Assembly (NCBI GenBank): GCA_031398975.1
Contig: JANNOI010000053.1
Coordinates: forward strand, 1 to 45,444
Direction: 5' to 3'
DNA from: JAKFWI01 sp031398975
GTDB lineage: Bacteria; Pseudomonadota; Alphaproteobacteria; Caulobacterales; Aquidulcibacteraceae
Length of the DNA: 45,444 nt
How positions within the stretch are numbered: the first letter of the stretch is position 1; every line of letters begins with the position of its first letter. Of this stretch, positions 7,243 through 15,009 are shown piece by piece. Below the pieces are notes generated by a model. That model did not search any database and was not told the origin of the DNA. It saw nothing but the letters and a program-made list of their open reading frames with translations. The position numbers were made by a program, and so were the translations under genes.

Positions 7243-7548
7243 ATGGCGAAGACCGGCTCGATCGAGCGCAACGAAAAGCGCAAGAGGCTCGTGGTGAAGT
7301 TCGCGGCGCGGCGCGCGAAGCTGAAAGCGATCGCGCTCGACGACAGCCTGTCGCTCGAGGAGCGGTTCGAGGCGCGCATGAAGCTCGCGGCGCTGCCGCG
7401 CAATTCCGCGCCCTCGCGCGTGCGCAATCGTTGCGAGATCACCGGCCGCCCACGCGCCTATTACCGCAAGCTGCGCATGAGCCGGATTTCGCTGCGCGAG
7501 CTCGCCTCGCGGGGGCAGATCCCCGGCATGGTCAAGTCGAGCTGGTGA
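7243..7548 (+). CDS. rpsN: 30S ribosomal protein S14 (uS14), zinc-free long form
   Basis: S14 is a 30S head protein. The 101-residue length and the lack of a CxxC zinc ribbon identify the C-minus long form (a single Cys in RNRCEITGRPRAYYRK). The C-terminal LRMSRISLRELASRGQIPG is strongly conserved. GGAG in the leader at about 7231-7234 precedes ATG 7243. The 120-nt spacer before it is the longest inside the spc part of the cluster. Confidence 0.97.
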   Translation: MAKTGSIERNEKRKRLVVKFAARRAKLKAIALDDSLSLEERFEARMKLAALPRNSAPSRVRNRCEITGRPRAYYRKLRMSRISLRELASRGQIPGMVKSSW

Positions 7549-7561
7549 GGGGAGGGCGGTT

Positions 7562-7957
7562 ATGAACCTGAACGACCCCCTGGGCGACATGCTGACCCGG
7601 ATCCGCAACGCCCAGATGCGCGGGCGGTCCACCGTGACGACGCCGGCCTCCAAGCTGCGCGCCCACGTGCTCGACGTGCTGGTGCAGGAAGGCTTCGTCC
7701 GCGGCTATGGCGAGGTGGAGAAGGACGGCAAGACCGAGATCGAGATCCAGCTCAAATATTACGAAGGCGCGCCGGTGATCACCGATATCGCGCGCGTGTC
7801 GAAGCCGGGCCGGCGGGTCTATTCCTCGATCAAGGATCTGGGCCTGGTGCGCAACGGATTGGGCGTGTCCATCTTGTCCACGCCCAAGGGCGTGATGAGC
7901 GATGCGGCCGCGCGCGCCCAGAACGTGGGCGGCGAAATCCTCTGCAAGGTGTATTGA
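7562..7957 (+). CDS. rpsH: 30S ribosomal protein S8 (uS8)
   Basis: S8 binds 16S helix 21 and in E. coli represses the spc operon. The 131-residue product has NDPLGDMLTRIRNAQMRG at the start, the central ISKPGRRVYSS-like SKPGRRVYSSIKDL, and the S8 signature LGVSILSTPKGVMSDAAAR at about residues 100-118. A GGAGGG Shine-Dalgarno (about 7550-7555) precedes the ATG. Confidence 0.98.
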   Translation: MNLNDPLGDMLTRIRNAQMRGRSTVTTPASKLRAHVLDVLVQEGFVRGYGEVEKDGKTEIEIQLKYYEGAPVITDIARVSKPGRRVYSSIKDLGLVRNGLGVSILSTPKGVMSDAAARAQNVGGEILCKVY

Positions 7958-7958
7958 G

Positions 7959-8492
7959 ATGTCGCGGATCGGCAAGAAGCCCCTCGTCACGCCCGCCGGG
8001 GTCACCATCGCGGTGTCCGGCCAGGACGTGGCGGTGAAAGGCCCCAAGGGGAGCCTCAGCTTCCGCGCGCCCGAGGAGGTGAGCGTCGCCCAAGGGGCCG
8101 AGGGCTGGACGGTGACCCCCACCCGCGACGACGCGCGCGCCCGCGCCATGTGGGGCATGACCCGCGCGATCCTCGCCAACCAGGTCAAAGGGGTGACGGA
8201 CGGGTTCGAGAAGACGATGGAGCTCGTGGGCGTGGGCTATCGCGCGTCCATGCAGGGCTCCGTCTTGCAGCTGCAATTGGGCTTCTCCCACGACGTCGTC
8301 TATACGCCCCCGCCCGGGGTGACGATCGCGACGCCCCGCCCGACCGAGATCAAGATCTCCGGCATCGACAAACAGAGCGTGGGCCAGGTCGCCGCCGAAA
8401 TCCGCCGCTACCGCCCGCCCGAGCCCTATAAGGGCAAGGGCGTCAAGCTGGCGGGCGAATACGTCCGGCGCAAGGAAGGCAAGAAGAAGTAA
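7959..8492 (+). CDS. rplF: 50S ribosomal protein L6 (uL6)
   Basis: L6 lies near the GTPase-associated centre and the sarcin-ricin loop. The 177-residue product has MSRIGKKPLVTPAGVTIAVS, two tandem L6 folds, and the C-terminal signature PEPYKGKGVKLAGEYVRRKEG at about residues 152-172. It starts 1 nt after the rpsH stop, and the ATG is set by the conserved N-terminus. Confidence 0.98.
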   Translation: MSRIGKKPLVTPAGVTIAVSGQDVAVKGPKGSLSFRAPEEVSVAQGAEGWTVTPTRDDARARAMWGMTRAILANQVKGVTDGFEKTMELVGVGYRASMQGSVLQLQLGFSHDVVYTPPPGVTIATPRPTEIKISGIDKQSVGQVAAEIRRYRPPEPYKGKGVKLAGEYVRRKEGKKK

Positions 8493-8497
8493 GGCCG

Positions 8498-8872
8498 ATG
8501 AAGACCATTCTGCAAAAGAACAAGCGGCGCCAGCAGCGCACCCGCACGCGCCTGCGCAAGCCGCTGGTGACGGCCGCGACGCCGCGTCTGCGCCTGTCGG
8601 TGTTCCGCTCCTCGAAAAACATCTCCGCCCAGCTGATCGACGACGCGCAGGGGCGGACGGTCGCCTCCGCCTCCTCGCTGGAGCCGGGCTACCGCGCCGA
8701 CGCCAAGACGGGGTCGGACAAGGCCGCCGCCGCCGCGATCGGCGCGCTGATCGCCGAGCGCGCGCTCGCGGCCGGGATCAAGGACGTGGTGTTCGACCGC
8801 GGCGCGTATCTGTATCACGGCCGGGTGAAAGCCTTGGCCGAAGCCGCCCGCGAGGGCGGCCTCAACTTCTGA
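8498..8872 (+). CDS. rplR: 50S ribosomal protein L18 (uL18)
   Basis: L18 binds 5S rRNA together with L5. The 124-residue product has a basic N-terminus (KNKRRQQRTRTRLRK), the RLSVFRSSKNISAQLIDD strand, and the C-terminal FDRGAYLYHGRVKALAEAAREGGL, which carries the conserved family ending. It lies 5 nt after rplF and 10 nt before rpsE. Confidence 0.97.
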   Translation: MKTILQKNKRRQQRTRTRLRKPLVTAATPRLRLSVFRSSKNISAQLIDDAQGRTVASASSLEPGYRADAKTGSDKAAAAAIGALIAERALAAGIKDVVFDRGAYLYHGRVKALAEAAREGGLNF

Positions 8873-8882
8873 GGGACCGGAC

Positions 8883-9473
8883 ATGGCGCGTGAACCTGGC
8901 GATGGACGCAGGCGCGATCGCGACCGCGGCGGCGGCGATCGGGAAGAAAGCGAATTCATCGACAAGCTGGTGGCGATCAACCGCGTCGCGGCGGTGGTCA
9001 AGGGCGGCAAGCGCTTCGGCTTCGCGGCCCTTGTTGTGGTAGGCGACAAGAAGGGCCGCGCCGGCTTCGGCCATGGCAAGGCGCGCGAAGTGCCAGACGC
9101 GATCCGCAAGGCCACCGACGAGGCCAAAAAGACCATGATCCGCGTGCCGCTGCGCGAGGGCCGCACGCTGCACCATGACGGCCACGGCCGCTGGGGTGCG
9201 GGCAAGGTGATGCTGCGCTCGGCGCCCCCCGGCACCGGCCTCATCGCCGGCGGGCCGATGCGGGCCGTGCTCGAAGTACTGGGCGTCTCGGACGTGGTGG
9301 CCAAGAGCCAAGGCACGTCCAACCCGTACAACATGGTGCGCGCGACGTTCGACGCGCTGCGCGGCCAGGTGAGCCCGCGCCATATCGCCAACCGGCGCGG
9401 CCTGAAGGTCGCCGACATCGTCGCCCGCCGCAAGGACGGCGCGGCCGCGCCTGGCGAGACGGTGGAGGGCTGA
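8883..9473 (+). CDS. rpsE: 30S ribosomal protein S5 (uS5)
   Basis: S5 helps form the mRNA entry channel and affects decoding fidelity. The 196-residue product has a disordered Arg/Asp/Gly-rich N-terminal extension (about 20 residues) before the double-stranded RNA-binding domain (FIDKLVAINRVAAVVKGGKR). The C-terminal domain contains AGGPMRAVLEVLGVSDVVAK. GGACC and weak purines precede ATG 8883. Confidence 0.97.
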   Translation: MAREPGDGRRRDRDRGGGDREESEFIDKLVAINRVAAVVKGGKRFGFAALVVVGDKKGRAGFGHGKAREVPDAIRKATDEAKKTMIRVPLREGRTLHHDGHGRWGAGKVMLRSAPPGTGLIAGGPMRAVLEVLGVSDVVAKSQGTSNPYNMVRATFDALRGQVSPRHIANRRGLKVADIVARRKDGAAAPGETVEG

Positions 9474-9475
9474 GT

Positions 9476-9685
9476 ATGGGCGTGGTGACCGTCAAGCAGA
9501 TCAAGAGCCCGTTGCGCCGGGGCGCCGCCCAAGCAGCCACCCTGCGCGGCCTCGGCCTGCGCAAGATCGGCCAGACCAGCACGATCGAAGACACCCCGGC
9601 GACGCGCGGCATGATCCGCAAAATCGCCCATTTGATCGCCATCGTAGAGGCCGGCCCCAAGGGAGCGTCCAATGCGCCTGAATGA
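9476..9685 (+). CDS. rpmD: 50S ribosomal protein L30 (uL30)
   Basis: L30 is a small 50S protein absent from some bacteria. The 69-residue product shows VTVKQIKSPLRRG and the signature ATLRGLGLRKIGQTSTIEDTP, with GMIRKIAHLI. It begins 2 nt after rpsE, and its last 14 nt overlap the start of rplO. Confidence 0.95.
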   Translation: MGVVTVKQIKSPLRRGAAQAATLRGLGLRKIGQTSTIEDTPATRGMIRKIAHLIAIVEAGPKGASNAPE

Positions 9686-10154
9686 AATCGCCGACCGGCC
9701 TGGCGCCACGAAAAAGCGCATGCGCGTGGCGCGCGGCGTAGGCTCGGGCAAGGGCAAGACCGCGGGACGCGGCGTCAAGGGCCAGAAATCGCGCGGCGGG
9801 GTGTCGATCAACGGCTTCGAGGGCGGCCAGATGCCGATCCACATGCGCATTCCCAAGCGCGGCTTCAACAATCCCAATGCGGAGCGTTTCGCCTGGGTCA
9901 ATGTCGGGCGGATCGAGGCTGCGGTGCAGGCCGGGCGGCTCGACCCCTCCGCCGCGATCGACGAGGACGCGCTGGTCGCAGCCGGGCTCGTGCGGCGCAA
10001 GCGCGATGGCGTGCGCCTGCTTGCGAAAGGCGTGCTGAGCACCAAAGTCACGCTCTCCATCACCGGCGCCACCGCCGCCGCAATCGCGGCCGTGGAGAAG
10101 GCGGGCGGCACGGTGACGGTTTCCCGTCCGGCCAAGGACGTCGCGCCCGCCTGA
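9672..10154 (+). CDS. rplO: 50S ribosomal protein L15 (uL15)
   Basis: L15 is a late-assembly 50S protein. The 160-residue product starts MRLNEIADRPGATKKRMRVA, with the Gly-rich GVGSGKGKTAGRGVKGQKSRGG stretch (residues about 21-42), the FEGGQMPIHMRIPKRGF motif, and the C-terminal alpha/beta domain. The start overlaps rpmD by 14 nt. A 66-nt spacer leads to secY. Confidence 0.97.
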   Translation: MRLNEIADRPGATKKRMRVARGVGSGKGKTAGRGVKGQKSRGGVSINGFEGGQMPIHMRIPKRGFNNPNAERFAWVNVGRIEAAVQAGRLDPSAAIDEDALVAAGLVRRKRDGVRLLAKGVLSTKVTLSITGATAAAIAAVEKAGGTVTVSRPAKDVAPA

Positions 10155-10220
10155 GCGGGCTTTCGTTCACCCGAGTGCGCACGCTCCGCTAGAGCGCCCT
10201 GAAGGAGCCACGCGACCGCC

Positions 10221-11558
10221 ATGGCCTCAGCCGCCGAGCAACTCGCCGCCAACATCAATCTGGGCTCCTTCGCGAAGGCGACGGAGCTGCAAAAGCGCAT
10301 CGTGTTTACGCTGGTGGCGCTGATCGTCTACCGGCTGGGCACCTTCATCCCGATCCCGGGCGTAGACCCGGCGGCCTTCGCAGCGGCGTTCAAGAGCCAG
10401 GCGGGCGGCATATTGGGGATGTTCAACGTCTTCTCGGGCGGCGCCGTGGAGCGGATGGCGATCTTCGCGCTCAACGTCATGCCCTACATCTCGGCATCGA
10501 TCATCGTGCAGCTCATGTCGACGGCCTCGCCGTCGCTCGAGCGGCTGAAGAAGGAAGGCGAGGCGGGGCGCAAGCAGCTCAACCAATACACCCGCTACCT
10601 CACCGTCGTGCTGGCGGTGGTGCAATCCTATGCGATCTCGGTGGGGCTCGAGGCATCGCAAGGGGCGGTGCTGGATCCGGGCTGGGCGTTCCGTTTCTCC
10701 ACTGTCGTGACGCTGACGGGCGGCACCATCTTCCTGATGTGGCTGGGCGAGCAGATCACCGCGCGCGGGATCGGCAACGGCACCTCCCTCATCATCTTTA
10801 CCGGCATCGTGGCGGAGCTGCCGCGCGCGCTCTACCAGACCTTGAGTCTGTCCGAGCAGGGGGCGCTGAGCGCGTTCGCGATCATCCTGCTGGCGGTGAT
10901 CATCGTGGCGGTGACGGTGTTCATCGTCTTCATCGAGCGCTCGCAGCGCCGCCTCGTGGTGCAATACCCGAAGCGCCAAGTCGGCAACCGGATGTTCATG
11001 GGCGAGAATTCGTTCCTGCCCCTGAAGATCAACACCGCCGGCGTGATCCCGCCGATCTTCGCCTCCTCGCTGCTGATGCTGCCCACCACGATCGCCGGAT
11101 TTGCGGGGCAGGGGGCGAACGCCCCGGCCTGGCTCACGACCATGCTCGCCTATATCGGCCACGGCCAGCCGGGCTATATGGCGCTCTATGCGTTCGGCAT
11201 CATCTTCTTCTGCTTCTTCTACACCTCGATCGTCTTCAACCCGGACGAGACGGCGGACAATCTGCGCAAATATGGCGGCTTCCTGCCCGGCATCCGCCCC
11301 GGCAAGCGCACCGCGGAATATCTCGATTATGTGCTGACGCGGCTGACGGTGATCGGCGCCGCCTACATCACGATCGTCTGCCTGTTGCCGGAATTTCTGA
11401 TCTCCTATTACAAGGTTCCGTTCTATCTCGGCGGCACGTCGGTGCTGATCGTGGTCTCCGTGACTATGGACACGGTGACGCAGGTGCAGTCTCATCTGCT
11501 CGCCCATCAATACGAAGGGCTGATCAAAAAGACGCGTCTGCGAGGCCGAGGAAAATGA
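10221..11558 (+). CDS. secY: Protein translocase subunit SecY
   Basis: SecY is the channel-forming subunit of the SecYEG translocon in the inner membrane. The 445-residue product has ten hydrophobic segments. Signatures include the first transmembrane region with YRLGTFIPIPGVDPAAF, the GGAVERMAIFALNVMPYISASI plug and TM2 region (in parts), GNGTSLIIFTGIVAELP, and the cytosolic loop KYGGFLPGIRPGKRTAEYL that docks SecA and ribosomes. AGGAG lies upstream of ATG 10221. Its stop overlaps adk (ATGA). Confidence 0.98.
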   Translation: MASAAEQLAANINLGSFAKATELQKRIVFTLVALIVYRLGTFIPIPGVDPAAFAAAFKSQAGGILGMFNVFSGGAVERMAIFALNVMPYISASIIVQLMSTASPSLERLKKEGEAGRKQLNQYTRYLTVVLAVVQSYAISVGLEASQGAVLDPGWAFRFSTVVTLTGGTIFLMWLGEQITARGIGNGTSLIIFTGIVAELPRALYQTLSLSEQGALSAFAIILLAVIIVAVTVFIVFIERSQRRLVVQYPKRQVGNRMFMGENSFLPLKINTAGVIPPIFASSLLMLPTTIAGFAGQGANAPAWLTTMLAYIGHGQPGYMALYAFGIIFFCFFYTSIVFNPDETADNLRKYGGFLPGIRPGKRTAEYLDYVLTRLTVIGAAYITIVCLLPEFLISYYKVPFYLGGTSVLIVVSVTMDTVTQVQSHLLAHQYEGLIKKTRLRGRGK

Positions 11559-12148
11559 ATCTGATCCTGTTTGGCCCGCCCGGGGCGGGCAAGGGCACGC
11601 AGGCCAGGCGGCTGGTTGAGGGGCGCGGCCTCGTCCAGCTCTCGACCGGGGACATGCTGCGCGGCGCGCGCGCCTCGGGCTCGGAGCTTGGCCGGCGGGT
11701 GGGCGCAATCATGGACGGGGGCGCGTTCGTCTCCGACGAGATCGTGGTGGAGCTGATCGAGGGGGCGCTCGACGCCCATGCCGGGGCGCCCGGCTTCATC
11801 TTCGACGGTTTCCCCCGCACCTTGCCCCAGGCCCAGGCGCTCGACGCCCTGCTGGCGCGGCGCGGCTCCGCCATCGACATTGTGATCCGGCTGGAAGTCG
11901 ATGAGGCCGCGCTCGTGGAGCGCATCACCCGCCGCTTCGAGGATCAAGCCCGCCCGGATGACAATCCCGAGGCGTTCAAGGTGCGCCTCGCGGCCTATCT
12001 GGCCCAGACCGCGCCGCTGCTCCCCTATTATCGCGAGCAGGGGAAGCTCCTGAGCGTGGACGGCATGGCCAGCGTCGAGGCGGTGAGTGCGGCGGTGGCG
12101 CGCGCGCTGGAACCGGAGGCGCCCCGTTTCGCGCGCGGACCCAGTTGA
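11555..12148 (+). CDS. adk: Adenylate kinase, short-LID form
   Basis: Adenylate kinase interconverts ATP + AMP and 2 ADP in the cytoplasm. The 197-residue product starts MNLILFGPPGAGKGTQA (P-loop, residues 8-15). It has the AMP-binding STGDMLR and the signature FIFDGFPRTLPQAQALD at about 83-99. The LID is the short type: RITRRFEDQARPDDNPE runs directly on, without the long zinc or hydrogen-bond LID insertion, as in many alphaproteobacteria. The ATG overlaps the secY stop by 4 nt. Its own stop overlaps the -35 element of the rpsM promoter. Confidence 0.97.
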   Translation: MNLILFGPPGAGKGTQARRLVEGRGLVQLSTGDMLRGARASGSELGRRVGAIMDGGAFVSDEIVVELIEGALDAHAGAPGFIFDGFPRTLPQAQALDALLARRGSAIDIVIRLEVDEAALVERITRRFEDQARPDDNPEAFKVRLAAYLAQTAPLLPYYREQGKLLSVDGMASVEAVSAAVARALEPEAPRFARGPS

Positions 12149-12172
12149 CGCAGGCGCCTGCGTCGCTATAAC
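12145..12172 (+). promoter_or_regulatory. Candidate promoter of the rpsM-rpoA operon with an 18-bp palindrome in its spacer
   Basis: TTGACG at 12145-12150 and TATAAC at 12167-12172, 16 bp apart, form one of the two best sigma70-type promoters I see in the window. The adk stop TGA lies within the -35. A perfect palindrome, GACGCAGGCGCCTGCGTC (12147-12164), begins inside the -35 and fills most of the spacer, the expected position for an operator. No regulator is identifiable from the sequence. Confidence 0.6.
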
Positions 12173-12186
12173 CACGCGTCTTCGTA

Positions 12187-12224
12187 ACACCTTGTCCTGC
12201 GCCGAAGCGCGGGACCGAAGGTGT
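12187..12224 (+). promoter_or_regulatory. Hairpin in the rpsM 5' leader
   Basis: ACACCTT (12187-12193) pairs with AAGGTGT (12218-12224). GTCC pairs with GGAC and TGCGC with GCGCG, closing a CGAA loop (12203-12206), with only a 2-nt bulge (12216-12217). This 16-bp element would begin about 8-10 nt after the transcription start predicted from the TATAAC box and lies about 45 nt before the rpsM start. Autogenous r-protein control elements occupy comparable places in other bacteria, but this structure is not one I recognise. Confidence 0.5.
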
Positions 12225-12269
12225 CGCGTCCCCATTGCAGAACCCTCTTTATCGAGTGGAGCGCGGCTC

Positions 12270-12650
12270 TTGGCCCGTATCGCCGGCGTAAACATCCCCA
12301 CCCAGAAGCGCGTCGTGATCGCGCTTCAATATATCCACGGCATCGGCCAGTCCAAGGCGCAAGCGATCTGCACCGCGGTCGGCATCGCCGAGGATCGCCG
12401 CGTCAACCAATTGACGGACCAGGAGGTTCTCCAGATCCGTGAAACGATCGACCGTCAGCACGTGGTGGAAGGCGATCTGCGCCGCGAAGTGGCCACCAAT
12501 ATCAAGCGGCTGATGGATCTGGGCTGCTATCGCGGCCTGCGCCACCGCCGCGGCCTGCCGGTGCGCGGCCAGCGCACCCACACCAATGCGCGCACCCGTA
12601 AAGGCCCCGCCAAGCCGATCGCCGGCAAAAAGCAAGCCACGCGCAAATAA
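12270..12650 (+). CDS. rpsM: 30S ribosomal protein S13 (uS13), TTG start
   Basis: S13 is a 30S head protein that contacts the 50S subunit and P-site tRNA. The family N-terminus MARIAGVNIP aligns with a TTG at 12270 (encoded Leu, read as Met), with GGAG at 12257-12260, 9 nt upstream. The frame stays open upstream but the sequence there is not S13-like. The 126-residue product contains the helix-two-turn-helix IHGIGQSKAQAIC and the C-terminal signature GCYRGLRHRRGLPVRGQRTH. It heads the alpha-operon genes. The weak start codon may itself limit expression. Confidence 0.95.
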   Translation: MARIAGVNIPTQKRVVIALQYIHGIGQSKAQAICTAVGIAEDRRVNQLTDQEVLQIRETIDRQHVVEGDLRREVATNIKRLMDLGCYRGLRHRRGLPVRGQRTHTNARTRKGPAKPIAGKKQATRK

Positions 12651-12690
12651 AGAAGCTGCCAAATAACGAATTGAAAGCGGACCACGCCTC

Positions 12691-13080
12691 ATGGCCAAGG
12701 AAGCTACCCGCGTAAAGAAGCGCGAGCGCAAGAACATCGCCTCCGGCATCGCGCATGTGAACGCCTCGTTCAACAACACGATGATCACCATCGCGGACGC
12801 GCAGGGCAATGCGATCTCGTGGTCGTCGGCGGGCACGATGGGCTTCAAAGGCTCACGCAAATCCACCCCTTACGCCGCCCAGGTCGCGGCCGAGGATGCG
12901 GGGCGCAAGGCCATGGAGCACGGCATGCGCACGCTGGAAGTCAACGTGTCCGGCCCGGGCGCCGGGCGGGAATCTGCGCTGCGCGCGCTCCAGGCGGTAG
13001 GCTTCACCGTGCTTTCGATCCGCGACGTCACGCCCATCCCGCACAATGGCTGCCGCCCGCCGAAGCGCCGGCGCGTGTGA
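12691..13080 (+). CDS. rpsK: 30S ribosomal protein S11 (uS11)
   Basis: S11 is a platform protein near the Shine-Dalgarno helix. The 129-residue product has full family length, with KKRERKNIASGIAHVNASFN at the start, the ISWSSAGTMGFKGSRKSTPY segment, and the ending RDVTPIPHNGCRPPKRRRV, which is the S11 signature. The preceding 40-nt gap contains only an A-rich ribosome-binding region. Confidence 0.98.
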   Translation: MAKEATRVKKRERKNIASGIAHVNASFNNTMITIADAQGNAISWSSAGTMGFKGSRKSTPYAAQVAAEDAGRKAMEHGMRTLEVNVSGPGAGRESALRALQAVGFTVLSIRDVTPIPHNGCRPPKRRRV

Positions 13081-13151
13081 GCCCCGCGAGGGCGCGCCGG
13101 CCGCCGCGCGCCCACCCTTTCCGCCCGACTAGGGCGCTGACCGAGCTTGAA

Positions 13152-14171
13152 ATGTCCATCGAGAAAAACTGGCAAGAGCTGATCCGGCCCAAAAAGCCCA
13201 TCGTCGAGCACGGCTTCGACGCCAAGCGCCGGGCGACGCTGGTGGCCGAGCCGCTGGAGCGCGGCTTCGGCATGACGCTGGGCAACGCCCTGCGCCGGGT
13301 GCTGCTCTCCTCGCTGCAGGGCGCGGCCATTACTTCGGTGCAGATCGACGGGGTGGTCCATGAATTCTCCTCCATCCCCGGCGTGCGCGAGGACGTGACC
13401 GACGTCGTGCTGAACCTGAAGCAGGTCGGCTTCCGCATGCGCGGGGAGGGCCCCAAGCGGCTGATGCTGAAGATGGAAGGCCCGGGCGAAGTCACCGCGA
13501 AGGACATCCAGACAACCGGCGACATCGAGGTCCTGAACCCCAATCTCCCCATCTGCACGCTGGACGACGGCGCGTCCCTGCGGATGGAGCTGACAGTGAA
13601 CACGGGCAAGGGCTACGAGCCGGCCGAGAAGAACCGCCCGGACGACGCCCCCATCGGCCTGATCGCGGTTGATTCGATCTATTCTCCGGTCAAGCGCGTG
13701 GCCTATCGGGTGGAGAATACCCGCGAGGGCCAAGTCCTCGATTACGACAAGCTGATCCTCGAAGTGGAAACGAACGGCGCCCTGCGCCCGGAGGACGCCG
13801 TCGCCTATGCCGCGCGCATCCTGCAGGACCAGCTCCAAGTGTTCATCACGTTCGAGGAGCCCAAGCAGAAGAAGGATTCCGCCGACAAGCCGGACCTGCC
13901 CTTCAACCCCGCGCTGCTCAAGAAGGTCGATGAGCTCGAGCTCTCCGTCCGCTCCGCGAATTGCTTGAAGAACGACAATATCGTCTATATCGGCGACCTG
14001 ATCCAGAAATCGGAAGCCGAAATGCTGCGCACCCCGAATTTCGGGCGCAAATCGCTGAACGAGATCAAAGAGGTGCTGTCCGGCATGGGGCTGCATCTGG
14101 GGATGGCGGTGGAGAATTGGCCCCCCGAAAACATCGAAGACCTCGCCAAGAAGTATGAAGACCAGATTTAG
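13152..14171 (+). CDS. rpoA: DNA-directed RNA polymerase subunit alpha
   Basis: RNA polymerase alpha nucleates core assembly and contacts UP elements and activators. The 339-residue product has the N-terminal dimerisation domain (LERGFGMTLGNALRRVLLSS at about residues 35-54), an acidic linker, and a complete C-terminal domain (NCLKNDNIVYIGDLI, then RTPNFGRKSLNEIKEVL at about 295-312). ATG 13152 follows a 71-nt gap after rpsK. A repeat-rich 123-nt spacer follows. Confidence 0.98.
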   Translation: MSIEKNWQELIRPKKPIVEHGFDAKRRATLVAEPLERGFGMTLGNALRRVLLSSLQGAAITSVQIDGVVHEFSSIPGVREDVTDVVLNLKQVGFRMRGEGPKRLMLKMEGPGEVTAKDIQTTGDIEVLNPNLPICTLDDGASLRMELTVNTGKGYEPAEKNRPDDAPIGLIAVDSIYSPVKRVAYRVENTREGQVLDYDKLILEVETNGALRPEDAVAYAARILQDQLQVFITFEEPKQKKDSADKPDLPFNPALLKKVDELELSVRSANCLKNDNIVYIGDLIQKSEAEMLRTPNFGRKSLNEIKEVLSGMGLHLGMAVENWPPENIEDLAKKYEDQI

Positions 14172-14177
14172 AGATGT

Positions 14178-14280
14178 GTAGGCAGTAGGCAGTAGGCAGT
14201 AGGCAGTTTACGTGGAAGTCCGCTACTGAGCAAAATTACGACCTAATCTCTGCTGCCTAATGCCTACTGCCGACTGCCCC
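14178..14280 (+). repeat. Heptamer tandem repeat facing its own inverted copy
   Basis: Four perfect GTAGGCA units (14178-14205) are followed by an AT-richer spacer. A degenerate run of the complementary heptamer follows at 14253-14280 (units CTGCCTA, ATGCCTA, CTGCCGA, then CTGCCCC). Against the reverse complement of 14179-14206, 24 of the first 26 positions match. The RNA could fold into a hairpin of about 26 bp with a loop of about 46 nt between rpoA and rplQ. It differs in texture from the surrounding coding DNA and may be a mobile or recently expanded repeat. Confidence 0.8.
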
Positions 14281-14294
14281 CTTAGGAACAAACA

Positions 14295-14702
14295 ATGCGC
14301 CACGGCTTCGCTCTCAAAAAGCTCAATCGCACCGCGAGCCACCGCACCGCCATGTTCGCCAACATGGCCGCCTCGCTGATCAAGCATGAGCAGATCATCA
14401 CCACGCTGCCGAAGGCCAAGGCGTTGCGCCCGGTGGTGGAGAAGCTGATCACGCTCGCCAAGCGCGGGGATCTGCACGCCCGCCGGCTGGTGCTGGCGCG
14501 GATGCGCGACGAGACGATGACGAAGAAGCTCTTCGACACGCTGGGCCCCCGCTATCGCGCCCGCAATGGCGGCTACACCCGCGTCCTGAAGGCCGGCTTC
14601 CGCAAGGGCGACAACGCCCCCATCGCCGTGATCGAGTTCGTGGACCGCGACGAGGCCGCCAAGGGCCAGGATTCCGGTCCGGTGGAAGTCGCCGAGGAAT
14701 AG
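14295..14702 (+). CDS. rplQ: 50S ribosomal protein L17 (bL17)
   Basis: L17 lies at the 50S tunnel exit region. The 135-residue product starts MRHGFALKKLNRTASHRTAM, with the signature LIKHEQIITTLPKAKALRPVVEKLIT at about residues 28-53 (in pieces) and the ending PIAVIEFVDRDEA. AGGA at 14284-14287 is its ribosome binding site. It is the last gene of the ribosomal run, and the heptamer inverted repeat separates it from rpoA. Confidence 0.98.
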   Translation: MRHGFALKKLNRTASHRTAMFANMAASLIKHEQIITTLPKAKALRPVVEKLITLAKRGDLHARRLVLARMRDETMTKKLFDTLGPRYRARNGGYTRVLKAGFRKGDNAPIAVIEFVDRDEAAKGQDSGPVEVAEE

Positions 14703-14765
14703 GCAGGCTCGCGCTACCCCCGCGCCAAACGGTATTTCGCGCGGCGCGCCGTAATCCTATGCGCT

Positions 14766-14866
14766 GTCATCCCGGACGCGGCGCAGCCGCGATCCGGGAC
14801 CTAGGGCGGGATGGAGCGCACCCTTCGCCAGGTCCCGGCTCTCCGCTGCGCGTCGGCCGGGATGAC
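14766..14866. repeat. GTCATCCCGG palindromic intergenic repeat, copy 1
   Basis: A 101-nt unit is bounded by GTCATCCCGG and its exact complement CCGGGATGAC. Inside are a CGCGGC-GCA-GCCGCG hairpin and a CCGGGACCT/AGGTCCCGG pair, so the unit can fold into a branched structure. This class of element is widespread between genes in alphaproteobacteria (from memory). Homology with copy 2 continues about 15 nt past the palindrome. Confidence 0.85.
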
Positions 14867-14908
14867 AAGTGGCGAAGGGCGGGCGCGCACGCCGTGACCC
14901 TATCCGTT

Positions 14909-15009
14909 GTCATCCCGGACGCGGCGCAGCCGCGATCCGGGACCTTAGGCAGGATGGAGCGCCCCCTTCGCCAGGTCCCGGCTCTTCGCTGCGCTTCGGC
15001 CGGGATGAC
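14909..15009. repeat. GTCATCCCGG palindromic intergenic repeat, copy 2
   Basis: This is the same 101-nt unit as copy 1, in the same orientation and starting 143 nt further on. The copies differ at about six positions over 116 nt, and the flank AAGTGGCGAAGGGCG is also shared, so this is a tandem duplication of a larger segment. It ends about 90 nt before the phosphodiesterase gene. The rest of the 14703-15101 interval shows no gene. Confidence 0.85.
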
